From Actinomadura harenae (GTDB lineage: Bacteria; Actinomycetota; Actinomycetes; Streptosporangiales; Streptosporangiaceae): a stretch of 64,000 nt of DNA. How positions within the stretch are numbered: the stretch's first letter is position 1; every line of letters begins with the position of its first letter. Below the pieces are notes generated by a model. It was not told where the DNA came from. It saw nothing but the letters and a program-made list of their open reading frames with translations, and searched no databases. The position numbers and the translations under genes are program-made. Of this stretch, positions 31,216 to 39,115 are shown piece by piece. The stretch covers positions 1-64,000 of the forward strand of contig NZ_RFFG01000028.1 of the NCBI RefSeq assembly GCF_003696215.1, read 5' to 3'.

Positions 31216-32109
31216 ATGCGGGTGTTCGTCACGGGCGCGTCCGGATGGATCGGGTCGGCCCTGGTGCCGGAGCTCATCGACGCCGGTCACCAGGTCGTCG
31301 GCCTCGCGAGATCGGACTGCTCCGCCGGCGCCATCGCCGGAGCGGGGGCGGAGGCGCTGCGCGGCGACATCAACGACCTGGACACGCTGCGCTCGGCGGT
31401 GTCCGACGCCGACGGGGTCGTCCACCTGGCCTTCGACCACGACTTCAGCCGGTTCGAGCAGTCGGCGCGCGCCGACGCGCGGGTGATCGGGGCACTGTGC
31501 GACGAGCTCGCCGGCACCGAGAAGCCGCTCGTCGTCACGTCCGGGACGCCGATCGTGCCGGGCCGCGCCGCGACCGAGTACGACGAGTCCCTGCCGGGCA
31601 CCCCGCCCGCGGCCCGGGACGCGAACGCCCGGTTGGCCCTCGAGGCCGCGGGCCGCGGCGTCCGGTCGTCGGTCGTGCGGCTGCCCCGGTCGGTGCACGG
31701 CGAGGACGACCTGCACGGCTTCGTCGCCCGCATGATCGACATCGCCCGCGAGAGGGGCGTCTCCGGCACGGTCGGCGACGGGTCCAGCCGCTGGCCGGCG
31801 GTGCACGTCGAGGACGCGGCGCTCCTGTTCCGCCTGGCCCTCGAGGACGCGCCGGCGGGCTCGGTGCTCCACGCGGTCGGCGACGAGGGCGTGCCGGTCC
31901 AGGACATCGCCGAGGCGATCGGCCGCCATCTGGACGTGCCGACGGCGGCCGTCCCGGCCGAGGACTTCGGGTTCCTCGGCCCGCTCCTGTCGGTCGACCA
32001 GCCCGCCTCGAGCATGCTGACCCGCCAGCTGATGGAGTGGCGGCCGTCCCGTCCGGGCCTCATCGACGACCTGAACCGGGGCCACTACTTCGACGAGGCC
32101 ACCCCGTAG
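31216..32109 (+). CDS. NAD-dependent epimerase/dehydratase family protein (extended SDR)
   Basis: A 297-residue Rossmann enzyme. The nucleotide loop is VFVTGASGWIGSALVPELI at residues 3-21. The usual YxxxK is not evident: VVTSGTPIVPG near 101 sits at the Ser strand, and the region after EYDESL lacks a clear Tyr-x3-Lys, so this is an atypical SDR. GDGSSRWPAVHVEDAA near 190 matches the substrate-binding part. The function is probably an NAD(P)-dependent reductase or isomerase of unknown substrate. GAGAGGGAGG precedes the ATG. It is convergent with the downstream hydrolase gene. Confidence 0.88.
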   Translation: MRVFVTGASGWIGSALVPELIDAGHQVVGLARSDCSAGAIAGAGAEALRGDINDLDTLRSAVSDADGVVHLAFDHDFSRFEQSARADARVIGALCDELAGTEKPLVVTSGTPIVPGRAATEYDESLPGTPPAARDANARLALEAAGRGVRSSVVRLPRSVHGEDDLHGFVARMIDIARERGVSGTVGDGSSRWPAVHVEDAALLFRLALEDAPAGSVLHAVGDEGVPVQDIAEAIGRHLDVPTAAVPAEDFGFLGPLLSVDQPASSMLTRQLMEWRPSRPGLIDDLNRGHYFDEATP

Positions 32110-32125
32110 CCGGTCCGCCGCGCGC

Positions 32126-33001
32126 TCAGCGCCAGGTGCGGTCGAGGAAGTCGGCGATGAGCGGGGCGATCTCGGGCAGGTGCGTTTCGAGGGCGAAGTG
32201 TCCCGTGTCGAAGAGGTGGAGCTCGGCGTCCGGGAGGTCGGCGAGGTAGGCGCGGGCTCCGGGGGCGGGGAAGAACGGGTCGTTCGCGCCCCAGGTGATG
32301 AGGGCCTGCGGGGTGTGCTTGCGCAACCACGCCTGCCACGCGGGGTAGCGCTCGACGTTGGAGTGGTAGTCGAAGGCGAGCGCGACCTGGGCCTCCCGGC
32401 GTCCGGGGAGGTCGAGGAAGTGCTGGTCGAGCGTCCACGAGTCGGGGTCGATCGCGCTCGGGTCGGCGACGCCGGTCTCGTACTGGCTCCGGGTGCCGTC
32501 GGGGGTGAGCAGGGACCGGACGGTCGCCTCGGCGTCCGGCTGGTCGGGGCGCAGTGCGATGAAGTCGCGGGCGCCGTCGGAGAGCCCGGCCTCGTAGGCG
32601 TTGCCGTTCTGGACGACGAGACCGGCGATCCACTCGGGGTGGCGTTCGGCGAGCCGGAAACCGACCGGGGCCCCGAAGTCGAACACGTACATGACGAACC
32701 GGCGCAGGCCGAGCCGGTCGGCGAACGCCTCGGTGACGTCGGCGAGCCGGTCGAAGGAGTAGGTGAAGCCGTCCGGTGCCCGGGTGTGTCCGAAACCCGG
32801 GTAGTCGGGCGCGATGACCCGGTAGCGCGCCCCCAGGGCGTCGATCAGCCGCCGGAACTGGTGCGAGCCGGACGGGAACCCGTGCAGCAGGAGCAGGACG
32901 GGCGCGTCGTCCCGTTCGGGCAGCGACTCCCGGTAGAAGACGCGCACGCCGTCGACGTCCAGGAACCGGTGGGCTGAGCGGGTGATCGGGGGGAACGCCA
33001 T
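32126..33001 (-). CDS. alpha/beta hydrolase (epoxide hydrolase / haloalkane dehalogenase type)
   Basis: A 291-residue hydrolase. HGFPSGSHQFRRLID near residue 40 is the oxyanion/HGxP motif. The nucleophile position reads MYVFDFGAPVGF near 106, with Asp rather than Ser, as in epoxide hydrolases and haloalkane dehalogenases. A cap domain and the C-terminal His (LFDTGHFALETH) complete the enzyme. It probably opens an epoxide or removes a halide. The start at ATG 33001 has GTG 3 nt earlier as an alternative. It is divergent from a CGNR regulator, with an inverted repeat of 8 bp per arm in the gap. Confidence 0.9.
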   Translation of the reverse strand: MAFPPITRSAHRFLDVDGVRVFYRESLPERDDAPVLLLLHGFPSGSHQFRRLIDALGARYRVIAPDYPGFGHTRAPDGFTYSFDRLADVTEAFADRLGLRRFVMYVFDFGAPVGFRLAERHPEWIAGLVVQNGNAYEAGLSDGARDFIALRPDQPDAEATVRSLLTPDGTRSQYETGVADPSAIDPDSWTLDQHFLDLPGRREAQVALAFDYHSNVERYPAWQAWLRKHTPQALITWGANDPFFPAPGARAYLADLPDAELHLFDTGHFALETHLPEIAPLIADFLDRTWR

Positions 33002-33002
33002 C

Positions 33003-33035
33003 ACTAACGCCTTTCGTCGCCGAAGATGCGTTAGT
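33003..33035. promoter_or_regulatory. inverted repeat between the hydrolase and CGNR genes
   Basis: ACTAACGC (33003-33010) and GCGTTAGT (33028-33035) are exact complements 17 bp apart. Related half-sites are CTAACG (33051-33056) and ATTAGT a little farther on. This is a candidate operator in the 84-bp divergent gap, possibly for the adjacent CGNR protein. Confidence 0.5.
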
Positions 33036-33085
33036 TATAACGAGCATGGGCTAACGGGTCAAGGCGCGGCTATAGCATTAGTTCC

Positions 33086-33637
33086 ATGAGTGACGTCGTC
33101 CCGCTGACCGGGGAACCCCTGGCCCTGGACCTGGTCAACACCCGCACGGCCGTGGGCGACCTGCTCACCACCCCCGACGACCTGCGGAGATGGTGCGACC
33201 TTCAGGCCGGACGCCTACCGGACGCGCCGTCCGCCGACGCGACTTCCCTGGCCGCCGTCCTGGCCGTCCGCGAGCACACGGCTCGGGCACTCGAACGCGT
33301 CCGGCACGGCGAACGGCCGGACGACGCGGACCTGACGGCGCTCAACGACGCGCAGCTCGCGGCGCCCGCGATCAACGAGCTGGCATGGGACGGCTCGGCG
33401 CTCACCGCCGGACGCCGTCGAAGCGGACCGTCCGGAACCCGGCTCGCCGCCCACCTGGCCGAGGCGGCGGCGGAGCTCCTGTCGGACCCGGCGGTCACCA
33501 GGATCCGCCCGTGCGAGGCGCACGACTGCGTGATGCTGTTCCTCCCCGCCCACCCGCGCCGCCGCTGGTGCTCCCCCGCCCGCTGCGGCAACCGCGTCCG
33601 CGTGGCCCGCCACTACCAGCGCCACAAGGCCGACTAG
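33086..33637 (+). CDS. CGNR zinc-finger (ABATE domain) protein
   Basis: A 183-residue protein of the RNA-polymerase-like ABATE/CGNR family. The N-terminal half is helical, starting GEPLALDLVNTRTAVGDLLT, which matches the ABATE stress-related domain. The end is a compact zinc knuckle: RPCEAHDCVMLFLPAHPRRR, then WCSPARCGNRVRVARHY, with C..C..C..C and the eponymous CGNR. Members are thought to be transcription regulators. It is one of three CGNR proteins in this window and is divergent from the alpha/beta hydrolase. Confidence 0.92.
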   Translation: MSDVVPLTGEPLALDLVNTRTAVGDLLTTPDDLRRWCDLQAGRLPDAPSADATSLAAVLAVREHTARALERVRHGERPDDADLTALNDAQLAAPAINELAWDGSALTAGRRRSGPSGTRLAAHLAEAAAELLSDPAVTRIRPCEAHDCVMLFLPAHPRRRWCSPARCGNRVRVARHYQRHKAD

Positions 33638-33685
33638 GACCCGCCTCGCTGTCCGCCTTGTCCGATCTTGTGGAAAGATCGCGGG

Positions 33686-34096
33686 ATGCTGCGGCTCACT
33701 GATTTCATCATCGACTGTCCGGACACCATGAAGCTGGCGGCCTTCTACTCCGAGGTGACGGGTCGCCCGGTCAAGGAAGGCAGCCACGAGGACTGGGCCG
33801 GCGTCCAGTTCGGCGAGATCGAGCTGGCCTTCAACCAGGTGGAGGACTACCGCGCCCCGCAGTGGCCCGACAGTGAGCACCCCAAGCAGTTCCACCTCGA
33901 CTTCGAGGTCGACGACATCGAGGCCGAGCAGAGCCGCGTCGTGGCCCTCGGCGCGACCCTGCGGCAGGATTTCATCGGCGAAGACGGCTACGGCTGGCGT
34001 GTCTACACCGACCCCGTCGGCCACCCCTTCTGCCTCTGCCACAACAAGGGTGTCACCTGGACCGACCAGGGTCCCGTCTGGCCCAAGCGCGGCTAG
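33686..34096 (+). CDS. VOC family protein (glyoxalase-like)
   Basis: A 136-residue vicinal-oxygen-chelate protein with two beta-alpha-beta units. It opens LTDFIIDCPDTMKLAAFYSE and later has KQFHLDFEVDDIEAE, VYTDPVGHPFCLC and a C-terminal Trp-rich end. The paired His/Glu metal ligands seem partly present (His in FHLDF), and the GHPFCL end is typical of the glyoxalase/bleomycin-resistance superfamily. Its substrate is unknown. The ATG at 33686 is 50 bp after the CGNR stop, so the two may be co-transcribed. Confidence 0.88.
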   Translation: MLRLTDFIIDCPDTMKLAAFYSEVTGRPVKEGSHEDWAGVQFGEIELAFNQVEDYRAPQWPDSEHPKQFHLDFEVDDIEAEQSRVVALGATLRQDFIGEDGYGWRVYTDPVGHPFCLCHNKGVTWTDQGPVWPKRG

Positions 34097-34156
34097 TCGC
34101 CGGGCGGCCGAGGCCGCGTCGCGGATCGTCGCCGAGGTCGGCGGCCCGCTTGCGGA

Positions 34157-34582
34157 TCACCTGGGGTCGTGACGCGAGGCCGGAGGTGCGGCGAGCACCT
34201 CGGCGATCAGCTGGGTGTCGGTGTACTCGGTGATCTCGGCGACCTTGCCGTCCCGCATCACGAAGATCCAGCAGTAGCGGTTCGGGTAGGCATGCCCTGA
34301 GCTCGTGGTGCTGTGGTTGCGGCCCTCGACCACGACCACGTCGCCCTCGGCCACGAAGCGCCCGGCACTGACGACGTTCCGGCCGCCGAGCTGCTCCGAG
34401 AGCGGACGGAGCAGCTCGTCCAGCACGACGCGTTTGCCCTCGTAGGTGCGTGACCAGGCGGTCCGCCCGACGATCGTCCAGCGGACGTCGTCGGCCAGGG
34501 CGTCCAGGAAGGGCCGCCCGTTCCCCTTCGCGGTCTCGGCGAAGACCCCTTGCAGAATCGCCTTGTTGTCGGCCTCGGACAC
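34157..34582 (-). CDS. SnoaL-like / NTF2-fold protein
   Basis: A 141-residue small alpha-beta cone protein. The pattern fits SnoaL/ketosteroid-isomerase-like proteins: LQGVFAETAKGNGRPFLDAL, then DDVRWTIVGRTAWS, and a strand with YCWIFVMRDGKVAEITEY, the most conserved segment in the family. Such proteins are cyclases, isomerases or ligand-binding helpers with unpredictable substrates. It lies 43 bp downstream of the oxidoreductase gene on the same strand, so the two probably form an operon controlled from the divergent MarR region. Confidence 0.88.
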   Translation of the reverse strand: MSEADNKAILQGVFAETAKGNGRPFLDALADDVRWTIVGRTAWSRTYEGKRVVLDELLRPLSEQLGGRNVVSAGRFVAEGDVVVVEGRNHSTTSSGHAYPNRYCWIFVMRDGKVAEITEYTDTQLIAEVLAAPPASRHDPR

Positions 34583-34625
34583 TGACCTGCCTCCTGAATC
34601 GGACGTTCGGGTCGGACGCCACGCG

Positions 34626-35285
34626 TCAGCCGACGGGGCCTTTCGCCGCGGCGACCTGGGCGGCCAGGTCGGCCGGAGTGAACATGTGCGGGAACAGGAC
34701 GCCGCCGGGGTCCAGCGGACCCGATTCGGCCAGTGTGCCGATGTGGACGGGCACGAACCCGGTGGCTCGGACCAGGGAGTGCACGATGTCGTTGGCGTCC
34801 GGGTCGTCCCCGGCGACCGCCACGGCCCAGAACCCCGGCTGGGCGGAGCCCCGGTACGCGAGCGACTCGTCCATCACGTGAGTGAAGGCCCGGACGACCG
34901 TCGACTCCGGCAGGAGCCGGGCGACATGCGTGCCCTCGGTAAGGGCGAGCGTCGAGATGATCCGGCCCTCCTCGGAGACGCCCATGGGGTTGCTCGCGTC
35001 GATGACGATCTTCCCGGCCAACTGCGGGGCGACGGCCGTGAGGACCGAGTCGACCGCCCCATGGTTCAACGCGTTCAGGACGATGTCGGCACCGGCGGCG
35101 GCCTGCTCCAGCGACGTGACCGCCGCGCGAGGTCCGAGTTCGTCGACGAACTCACGAAGCTTCTCCGGCGTCCGGACGCCGAACGTCACCCGGTGCCCGG
35201 CTTCGATCCAGAAGCGTCCGATCACGCGGCCGATCGGTCCGGCTCCGAGGATGCCCAGGTGTCGCGGGGTGCTCAAGGTCTGCAT
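34626..35285 (-). CDS. NADPH-dependent F420 reductase-like oxidoreductase
   Basis: A 219-residue Rossmann protein of the NAD(P)-binding, F420-NADP oxidoreductase superfamily. The dinucleotide loop GILGAGPIGRVIGRFW is at residues 11-26, followed by VTFGVRTPEKL. The next strand is DIVLNALNHGAVDSVL and the substrate segment is VIDASNPMGVS. In classic Fno the protein couples F420 and NADP; in many relatives the partner is unknown. It is the first of two leftward genes divergent from a MarR regulator, with direct and inverted repeats between. A redox enzyme under MarR control suggests a response to a reactive or aromatic compound. Confidence 0.88.
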   Translation of the reverse strand: MQTLSTPRHLGILGAGPIGRVIGRFWIEAGHRVTFGVRTPEKLREFVDELGPRAAVTSLEQAAAGADIVLNALNHGAVDSVLTAVAPQLAGKIVIDASNPMGVSEEGRIISTLALTEGTHVARLLPESTVVRAFTHVMDESLAYRGSAQPGFWAVAVAGDDPDANDIVHSLVRATGFVPVHIGTLAESGPLDPGGVLFPHMFTPADLAAQVAAAKGPVG

Positions 35286-35300
35286 GGGGCAAGACCTTAA

Positions 35301-35341
35301 AGCTTGAAGTATCCGAACTGCAAATATTGCAGCTTGAGGTA
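35301..35341. promoter_or_regulatory. MarR-style repeats in the divergent gap
   Basis: CTGCAA-ATA-TTGCAG (35318-35332) is a perfect palindrome in a locally AT-rich stretch. It is flanked by the direct repeats AGCTTGAAGTA (35301-35311) and AGCTTGAGGTA (35331-35341), 30 bp apart. It lies between the oxidoreductase start (35285) and the MarR start (35359). Confidence 0.7.
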
Positions 35342-35358
35342 GTTGCTACGATGGGCGC

Positions 35359-35781
35359 ATGGACAGCAGCGGCGAGCGCGACCTGGCGGCCGAACGGGAG
35401 ATCTGCGGACTGGTCGGGGAGCTGGCGCGCCGCATCGACAGCCACGTCCGGCAGCGCGTGGTCGGCCTGGACCTGACCGGCCCCCAGGCGGTCGCGCTAC
35501 GCGAGCTGACCGGGCCGATGACGATGCGAGAACTCGCGCTCCGCATGGGCTGCGAGCAGTCGAACGTCACCTACATCGCCGACCGCCTGGAGAAGCAAGG
35601 CGTCATCGAGCGCCGGCCCCACCCTCACGACCGCCGAGCCAAGCGCCTGGCCCTGACCGAACAGGGCACCGCCCTCCGCGAACGCCTGATGGAAGCCCTG
35701 ACCCAGGACTCCCCCCTGTCCGGCCTCACCTACGAGGAGCAGAAGGGCCTCTACAAACTCCTCCTCAAAGCCGCCCGCTGA
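35359..35781 (+). CDS. MarR family transcriptional regulator
   Basis: A 140-residue MarR protein. The winged helix is at residues 40-95: PMTMRELALRMGCEQSNVTY, then IADRLEKQGVIERRPHPHDRRAKRLALT, with the DRR wing typical of the family. Long terminal helices make the dimer. It is divergent from an oxidoreductase and SnoaL-like operon with a palindrome between, so it probably represses that operon and itself until a phenolic or similar ligand binds. Confidence 0.93.
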   Translation: MDSSGERDLAAEREICGLVGELARRIDSHVRQRVVGLDLTGPQAVALRELTGPMTMRELALRMGCEQSNVTYIADRLEKQGVIERRPHPHDRRAKRLALTEQGTALRERLMEALTQDSPLSGLTYEEQKGLYKLLLKAAR

Positions 35782-35802
35782 CCGCCCCGGCCACTCGGCG
35801 AC

Positions 35803-35997
35803 TCAGCCGGACAGTCCCTGCGCCCTCTTGATGCTCTCCACGAGACCGCCGAACTCGACTTCGCTCAGGCTGAGATGGCCCGACGCCGGACTCTTGGAGT
35901 CCCTGAGTCCGATGGACGACGCGAGCCTCCCCAGTTCAATGCACTGTTCGTCGTCCGCGCCGCCGCTGTACGAACTCTTCCGCCATACAACAGTCAC
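35803..35997 (-). CDS. DUF397 protein
   Basis: A 64-residue protein of the DUF397 family, recognised from VWRKSSYSGGADDEQCIEL at the start and LRDSKSPASGHLSLSEVEF at the end. These small proteins are nearly always paired with an XRE/DUF5753 regulator in actinomycetes and are proposed to modulate it. The GTG at 35997 overlaps the stop of the XRE gene (GTGA), so the pair is translationally coupled. A longer reading from an ATG at 36060 would add 21 residues that do not fit the family. Confidence 0.9.
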   Translation of the reverse strand: MTVVWRKSSYSGGADDEQCIELGRLASSIGLRDSKSPASGHLSLSEVEFGGLVESIKRAQGLSG

Positions 35998-36815
35998 GAG
36001 TACCGCTCCAAATACTGGCCGATGATCTCTTTCGAACCATCTACGGATGCTGCCATACATCCGACGCGATCGACCTTAACCGACAGATCGCGAACCTCGC
36101 CAGGGCTCTCGATCATGCGACCGCCATTCTGGGCACCGGCGTAGGCGATATCTCTACCGTCCAGCCTGATGATCTGAACCGACCCGTCGACCCCCAAGTG
36201 AGCACCCGCCGAGAACGGAACCACTCGGAGGATTACGCCAGGGATGTCGGCCAGGCTGAGCAAGTGCTCCATCTGTGCCTTCATCACCTCTCGGCTACCG
36301 ACCTGACGCGCGAGGACGGCCTCGTCCACAAGCGCCCAGATCTCCAGCTCGTCCTTTTCGACACGATCAAGGAACCTCCGCTTGCGCGCAACCCGACGCT
36401 GCATCGACGCCTCATAGTCCTTCGGGCTGCCCGCCCGCACGTAGGCCCACGAGTAGTCGTCGGTCTGGAGGGCAATCGGAATCACCTGGCCATGCCACAT
36501 CCAGATCATGGTGGCCTGCTCCTCGTACTTGGCGATCTGCTTGCCCCAGTCCGGATCGTGGGCCATGCGGGCGAACCAGAGCAACATCCGGAAGAGCACA
36601 CCGGTCCCGTAGTGCTCGTCCAGGAGCCTCATCTGGTCATCCTGAGGACGACGCCTGCCCGCCTCCATATTGGAAACAGTCGAGCGGGCCAGCCCCATGA
36701 TCTTGCCGCACTGCGTCAGCGAGAGCTCCTCCTTCTCCCGCCAGAAGCGTTGAGTGTGCGCAAGGAAATGCCACATCGAGATCTTGGGATTGAGTTCGTC
36801 GCGCACGATCGGCAT
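35994..36815 (-). CDS. XRE helix-turn-helix regulator with DUF5753 domain
   Basis: A 273-residue protein. Residues 15-65 hold the Cro/C1-type HTH (FWREKEELSLTQCGKIMGLA, then RSTVSNMEAGRRRP). The rest is the DUF5753 domain, with WMWHGQVIPIALQTDDYSWA and RVVPFSAGAHLGVDGSVQII as its recognisable segments. Such proteins, with DUF397 and an RsbW-like ATPase, form the abaA/whiJ-type developmental switches of Streptomyces and relatives. The downstream DUF397 gene is coupled by a 4-bp overlap and the ATPase gene is divergent 102 bp away. Confidence 0.93.
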   Translation of the reverse strand: MPIVRDELNPKISMWHFLAHTQRFWREKEELSLTQCGKIMGLARSTVSNMEAGRRRPQDDQMRLLDEHYGTGVLFRMLLWFARMAHDPDWGKQIAKYEEQATMIWMWHGQVIPIALQTDDYSWAYVRAGSPKDYEASMQRRVARKRRFLDRVEKDELEIWALVDEAVLARQVGSREVMKAQMEHLLSLADIPGVILRVVPFSAGAHLGVDGSVQIIRLDGRDIAYAGAQNGGRMIESPGEVRDLSVKVDRVGCMAASVDGSKEIIGQYLERYS

Positions 36816-36917
36816 GACAGTCCTCCTGTTTCCAGAATCCTGGTCAACAGGGCAACGGTAGAACGATCGCGTGAACCTTGGGGCGTGAATTCAGACATCC
36901 GGTCCGAGGAGAGCACG

Positions 36918-37346
36918 ATGGTGACGGTGGTGACGGACGACCTGATCATGTCCATGCTGGGCTCACCTGCGTCGGCGGGACTCGCGCGGACGATGACGGC
37001 CCAGCGGCTTCACAAATGGGACTGTTTCCACATTCATGACGACGCCGCGCTTATCGTCGCCGAATTGGTGGCGAACGCGGCCGAGGCGACGCCCCGTCAG
37101 AAAATCCGCTTCCAGCTCAGCCGGGACGCCCACGGAATCGTCATCGCCGTCTGGGACTCCAGCCCGGCCCGTCCGGTCGCCAAGCCGATCATCGAAATGA
37201 CCCTGGACGATCTCGACATTTCCGAAGAGTCCTTCGACGTGAACGGCGGCTGGGGTCTCCCGATCGTCGAGGCCCTGTCGACCGCCTGCGGCTGCACCCC
37301 GGACCCGTCCGGCGGCAAATGGATCTGGGCCCGCCTCGTCCCATGA
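36918..37346 (+). CDS. RsbW/SpoIIAB-like ATP-binding protein
   Basis: A 142-residue GHKL ATPase-fold protein. The N box is DDAALIVAELVANAAEATPR near residue 45. The G1 region is IVIAVWDSSPARP and the G2-like loop FDVNGGWGLPIVEALS near 112. Such proteins bind ATP and often act as anti-sigma kinases or histidine-kinase-like modules in actinomycete developmental switches. GAGGAGAG at 36906-36913 supports ATG 36918; a longer frame upstream shows no homology. It is divergent from the XRE/DUF397 pair and completes the trio. Confidence 0.88.
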   Translation: MVTVVTDDLIMSMLGSPASAGLARTMTAQRLHKWDCFHIHDDAALIVAELVANAAEATPRQKIRFQLSRDAHGIVIAVWDSSPARPVAKPIIEMTLDDLDISEESFDVNGGWGLPIVEALSTACGCTPDPSGGKWIWARLVP

Positions 37347-37389
37347 CCCCGACCGCAGCCATCAAGGCCCGCAGCCGATCGGCGCGGAC

Positions 37390-37830
37390 GTGCTCCAGGA
37401 GATCAGCGGCTCCATGCCCGTGGACAATCTGGACCGTGCGGCGTTCTCCGACCCGGACCACACGTTGGCCTACCTGGAGTCTCGGCCGGCCTGTGGCCCT
37501 GTTGGACGTCGGCGGATACTTCGCTCCCGCATTCGACCACCTGTGATCCCAGTCCTTGGCCAGGCGCTCGGCGTGGTCGAGGGCACCAAGGACTGGCATC
37601 AGAGGTACGCCGCATCAGGCAGGCTCCCCGGCCAGGCCGATGGAAACGCGGTCAACTTCCTTCATGGCGCGAGCGTCGGTGCTTTCATACTCCTGGTGCA
37701 GGCCGAGATCCTGGCCGTGCTCACCCGGCTGACCCGCGCGGAACATGAACCGGGCATGCACGAGCTCGACGCCGCCGAACGTGACTTCATCGCAGCGACC
37801 TGGCTGCGCTACTTCGATGGGACGTCATGA
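37390..37830 (+). pseudogene. decayed adenosylhomocysteinase-like gene fused to an unknown tail
   Basis: The plus-strand frame reads PVDNLDRAAFSDPDHTLAYL and then loses family sequence, while the next frame over the same DNA reads RPVALLDVGGYFAPAFDHL (about 37490-37546) before a stop. The first frame resumes with GQALGVVEGTKDWHQRY. Read together, these match pieces of NAD-binding adenosylhomocysteinase-like proteins (ALLDVGGYFAP and GVVEDTxxGHQRY), so a frameshift has broken the gene. The last 70 residues (NFLHGASVGAFILLVQAEIL and on) are in frame and end at TGA 37830, overlapping the NUDIX start by 4 bp. That tail may still be a translated partner. Homology is from memory of motifs. Confidence 0.45.
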
Positions 37831-38375
37831 CCGTCACGACGCACGAGATTCACGACACCGTCGCCCGATACCTGCACCGGCATCCGGACGAAGCCGATCA
37901 TCTGCGGCCGTTGACCGATGCTCTGCTCACCGAGCGGGAGCTGACCTCGCGCAAAGAGTTCCGAGGCGGGCATGTCACGTGCGGTGCCGTGGTCATCGAC
38001 GACGTCCGCCGGTTGCTGCTCATCCGACACAAGGCACTCGGGCGCTGGCTGCTGCCGGGAGGACACCTGGAGGCCGAGGACACCCGCCTGTTGTCGGCCG
38101 CGCTTCGCGAGTTGGAGGAGGAGACGGGCATCTCCTGGCATGGCGCGGTCACCCCTCCCGGCCACGACGTCACGCCCGTGGACATCGACGTCCACGTGAT
38201 CCCGGCCAACCCGGCGAAACAGGAACCCGAACACTGGCACGCCGACTTCCGCTGGGCGTTCTGGGTGAAGGAGCCCGAGGTCGTCCTTCAGGCCGAGGAA
38301 GTGGACGGCTACGCATGGCGGCCGCGCACGGATGCCCCGACTCTCAAGCTGGCGGCCAAGCTCGCGTCGCTGTGA
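37827..38375 (+). CDS. NUDIX hydrolase
   Basis: A 182-residue NUDIX protein. The catalytic box is GGHLEAEDTRLLSAALREL then EEETGI at residues about 73-97; it is two residues longer between the first Glu and the RE than the textbook box, as in a known subgroup. It hydrolyses a nucleoside diphosphate linked to another group; the substrate is unknown. The N-terminal 45 residues are helical. Its ATG overlaps the stop of the preceding broken gene, so translation is coupled to that reading frame. Confidence 0.9.
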   Translation: MTVTTHEIHDTVARYLHRHPDEADHLRPLTDALLTERELTSRKEFRGGHVTCGAVVIDDVRRLLLIRHKALGRWLLPGGHLEAEDTRLLSAALRELEEETGISWHGAVTPPGHDVTPVDIDVHVIPANPAKQEPEHWHADFRWAFWVKEPEVVLQAEEVDGYAWRPRTDAPTLKLAAKLASL

Positions 38376-38536
38376 GACAACGCGTGGAAGTCGCTGATGT
38401 CGCGCTGCGGGACGTCTTCCCTCGCGTGGGGGATCCTGGGGCTGTTCGGGGGAGGTGAGGGACCCTCGGGGTGGGGAGGTGGGAACCCGTCCGGCGGGGG
38501 AAGCGTGGCCCATGTTGGGAAATCCAAGATCTACCC

Positions 38537-39103
38537 ATGCGAATCAAGGCGCTTCACCCCTCACCGACCGTTGGCAACACCGCTCGGCCCGTTCCTGGCT
38601 GGGCCATCCGTTGCGCTCGGCTCATACCTCTTGTCGTACTTCCCTCGTGTCTGTGGCGGTTGCCGTTCGCCTTCGACTACGAGATGGGGCAGGTCTACCA
38701 GGTGCACAAGCCTTGGCACTGGTGGGTGATCCTGTACGTCTTCGGGCTCAGCGTCCTGTCCGAGGGGCTGGCCTATCTGTCGTTCGGACTGGTCGCCGGG
38801 TGGGGTGAGGTGGCGCCGTCCTGGCTTCCGTTCATCGGCGGCAAGCGCATTCCGCCGATGGCCGCGATCGTGCCGGCCACGCTGGGGGCCTTTGGGCTGA
38901 TCGCGTTGTGGAACCCCTATCCGCTCGCGCTGCTCCACATCGGAGGGGTTCCCCTCGTCGAGTACTCCAACGGCTGGTGGAAGGCCCTCTCGGCCGTGGC
39001 CGCCCTCCCGTTGAGCCTGTGGGGTCCGCTTCTCCTGGCGATCACGTTCGCGTACTACAAGCGCCGCCAGGGAGAAGCGGTGACCCAGTCCGTATCCGCC
39101 TGA
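38537..39103 (+). CDS. small polytopic membrane protein, function unknown
   Basis: A 188-residue protein with about four hydrophobic segments: LIPLVVLPSCLWRLPFAF, WWVILYVFGLSVLSEGLAYL, MAAIVPATLGAFGLIALW and ALSAVAALPLSLWGPLLLAI. The last segment is followed by a basic end (YYKRRQG). I do not recognise a family. The protein is Trp-rich with no catalytic motif. The ATG at 38537 was chosen because the upstream part of the frame is low-complexity. It stands between the NUDIX gene and the leftward MarR-like gene and is convergent with the latter, 12 bp apart. Confidence 0.7.
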   Translation: MRIKALHPSPTVGNTARPVPGWAIRCARLIPLVVLPSCLWRLPFAFDYEMGQVYQVHKPWHWWVILYVFGLSVLSEGLAYLSFGLVAGWGEVAPSWLPFIGGKRIPPMAAIVPATLGAFGLIALWNPYPLALLHIGGVPLVEYSNGWWKALSAVAALPLSLWGPLLLAITFAYYKRRQGEAVTQSVSA

Positions 39104-39115
39104 TCTTCGGGCCTC

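Noticed and set aside
28764-31277. 837-codon open frame on the minus strand
   Set aside because: It covers the MBL hydrolase and carboxylesterase genes on the other strand, which show full catalytic motifs.
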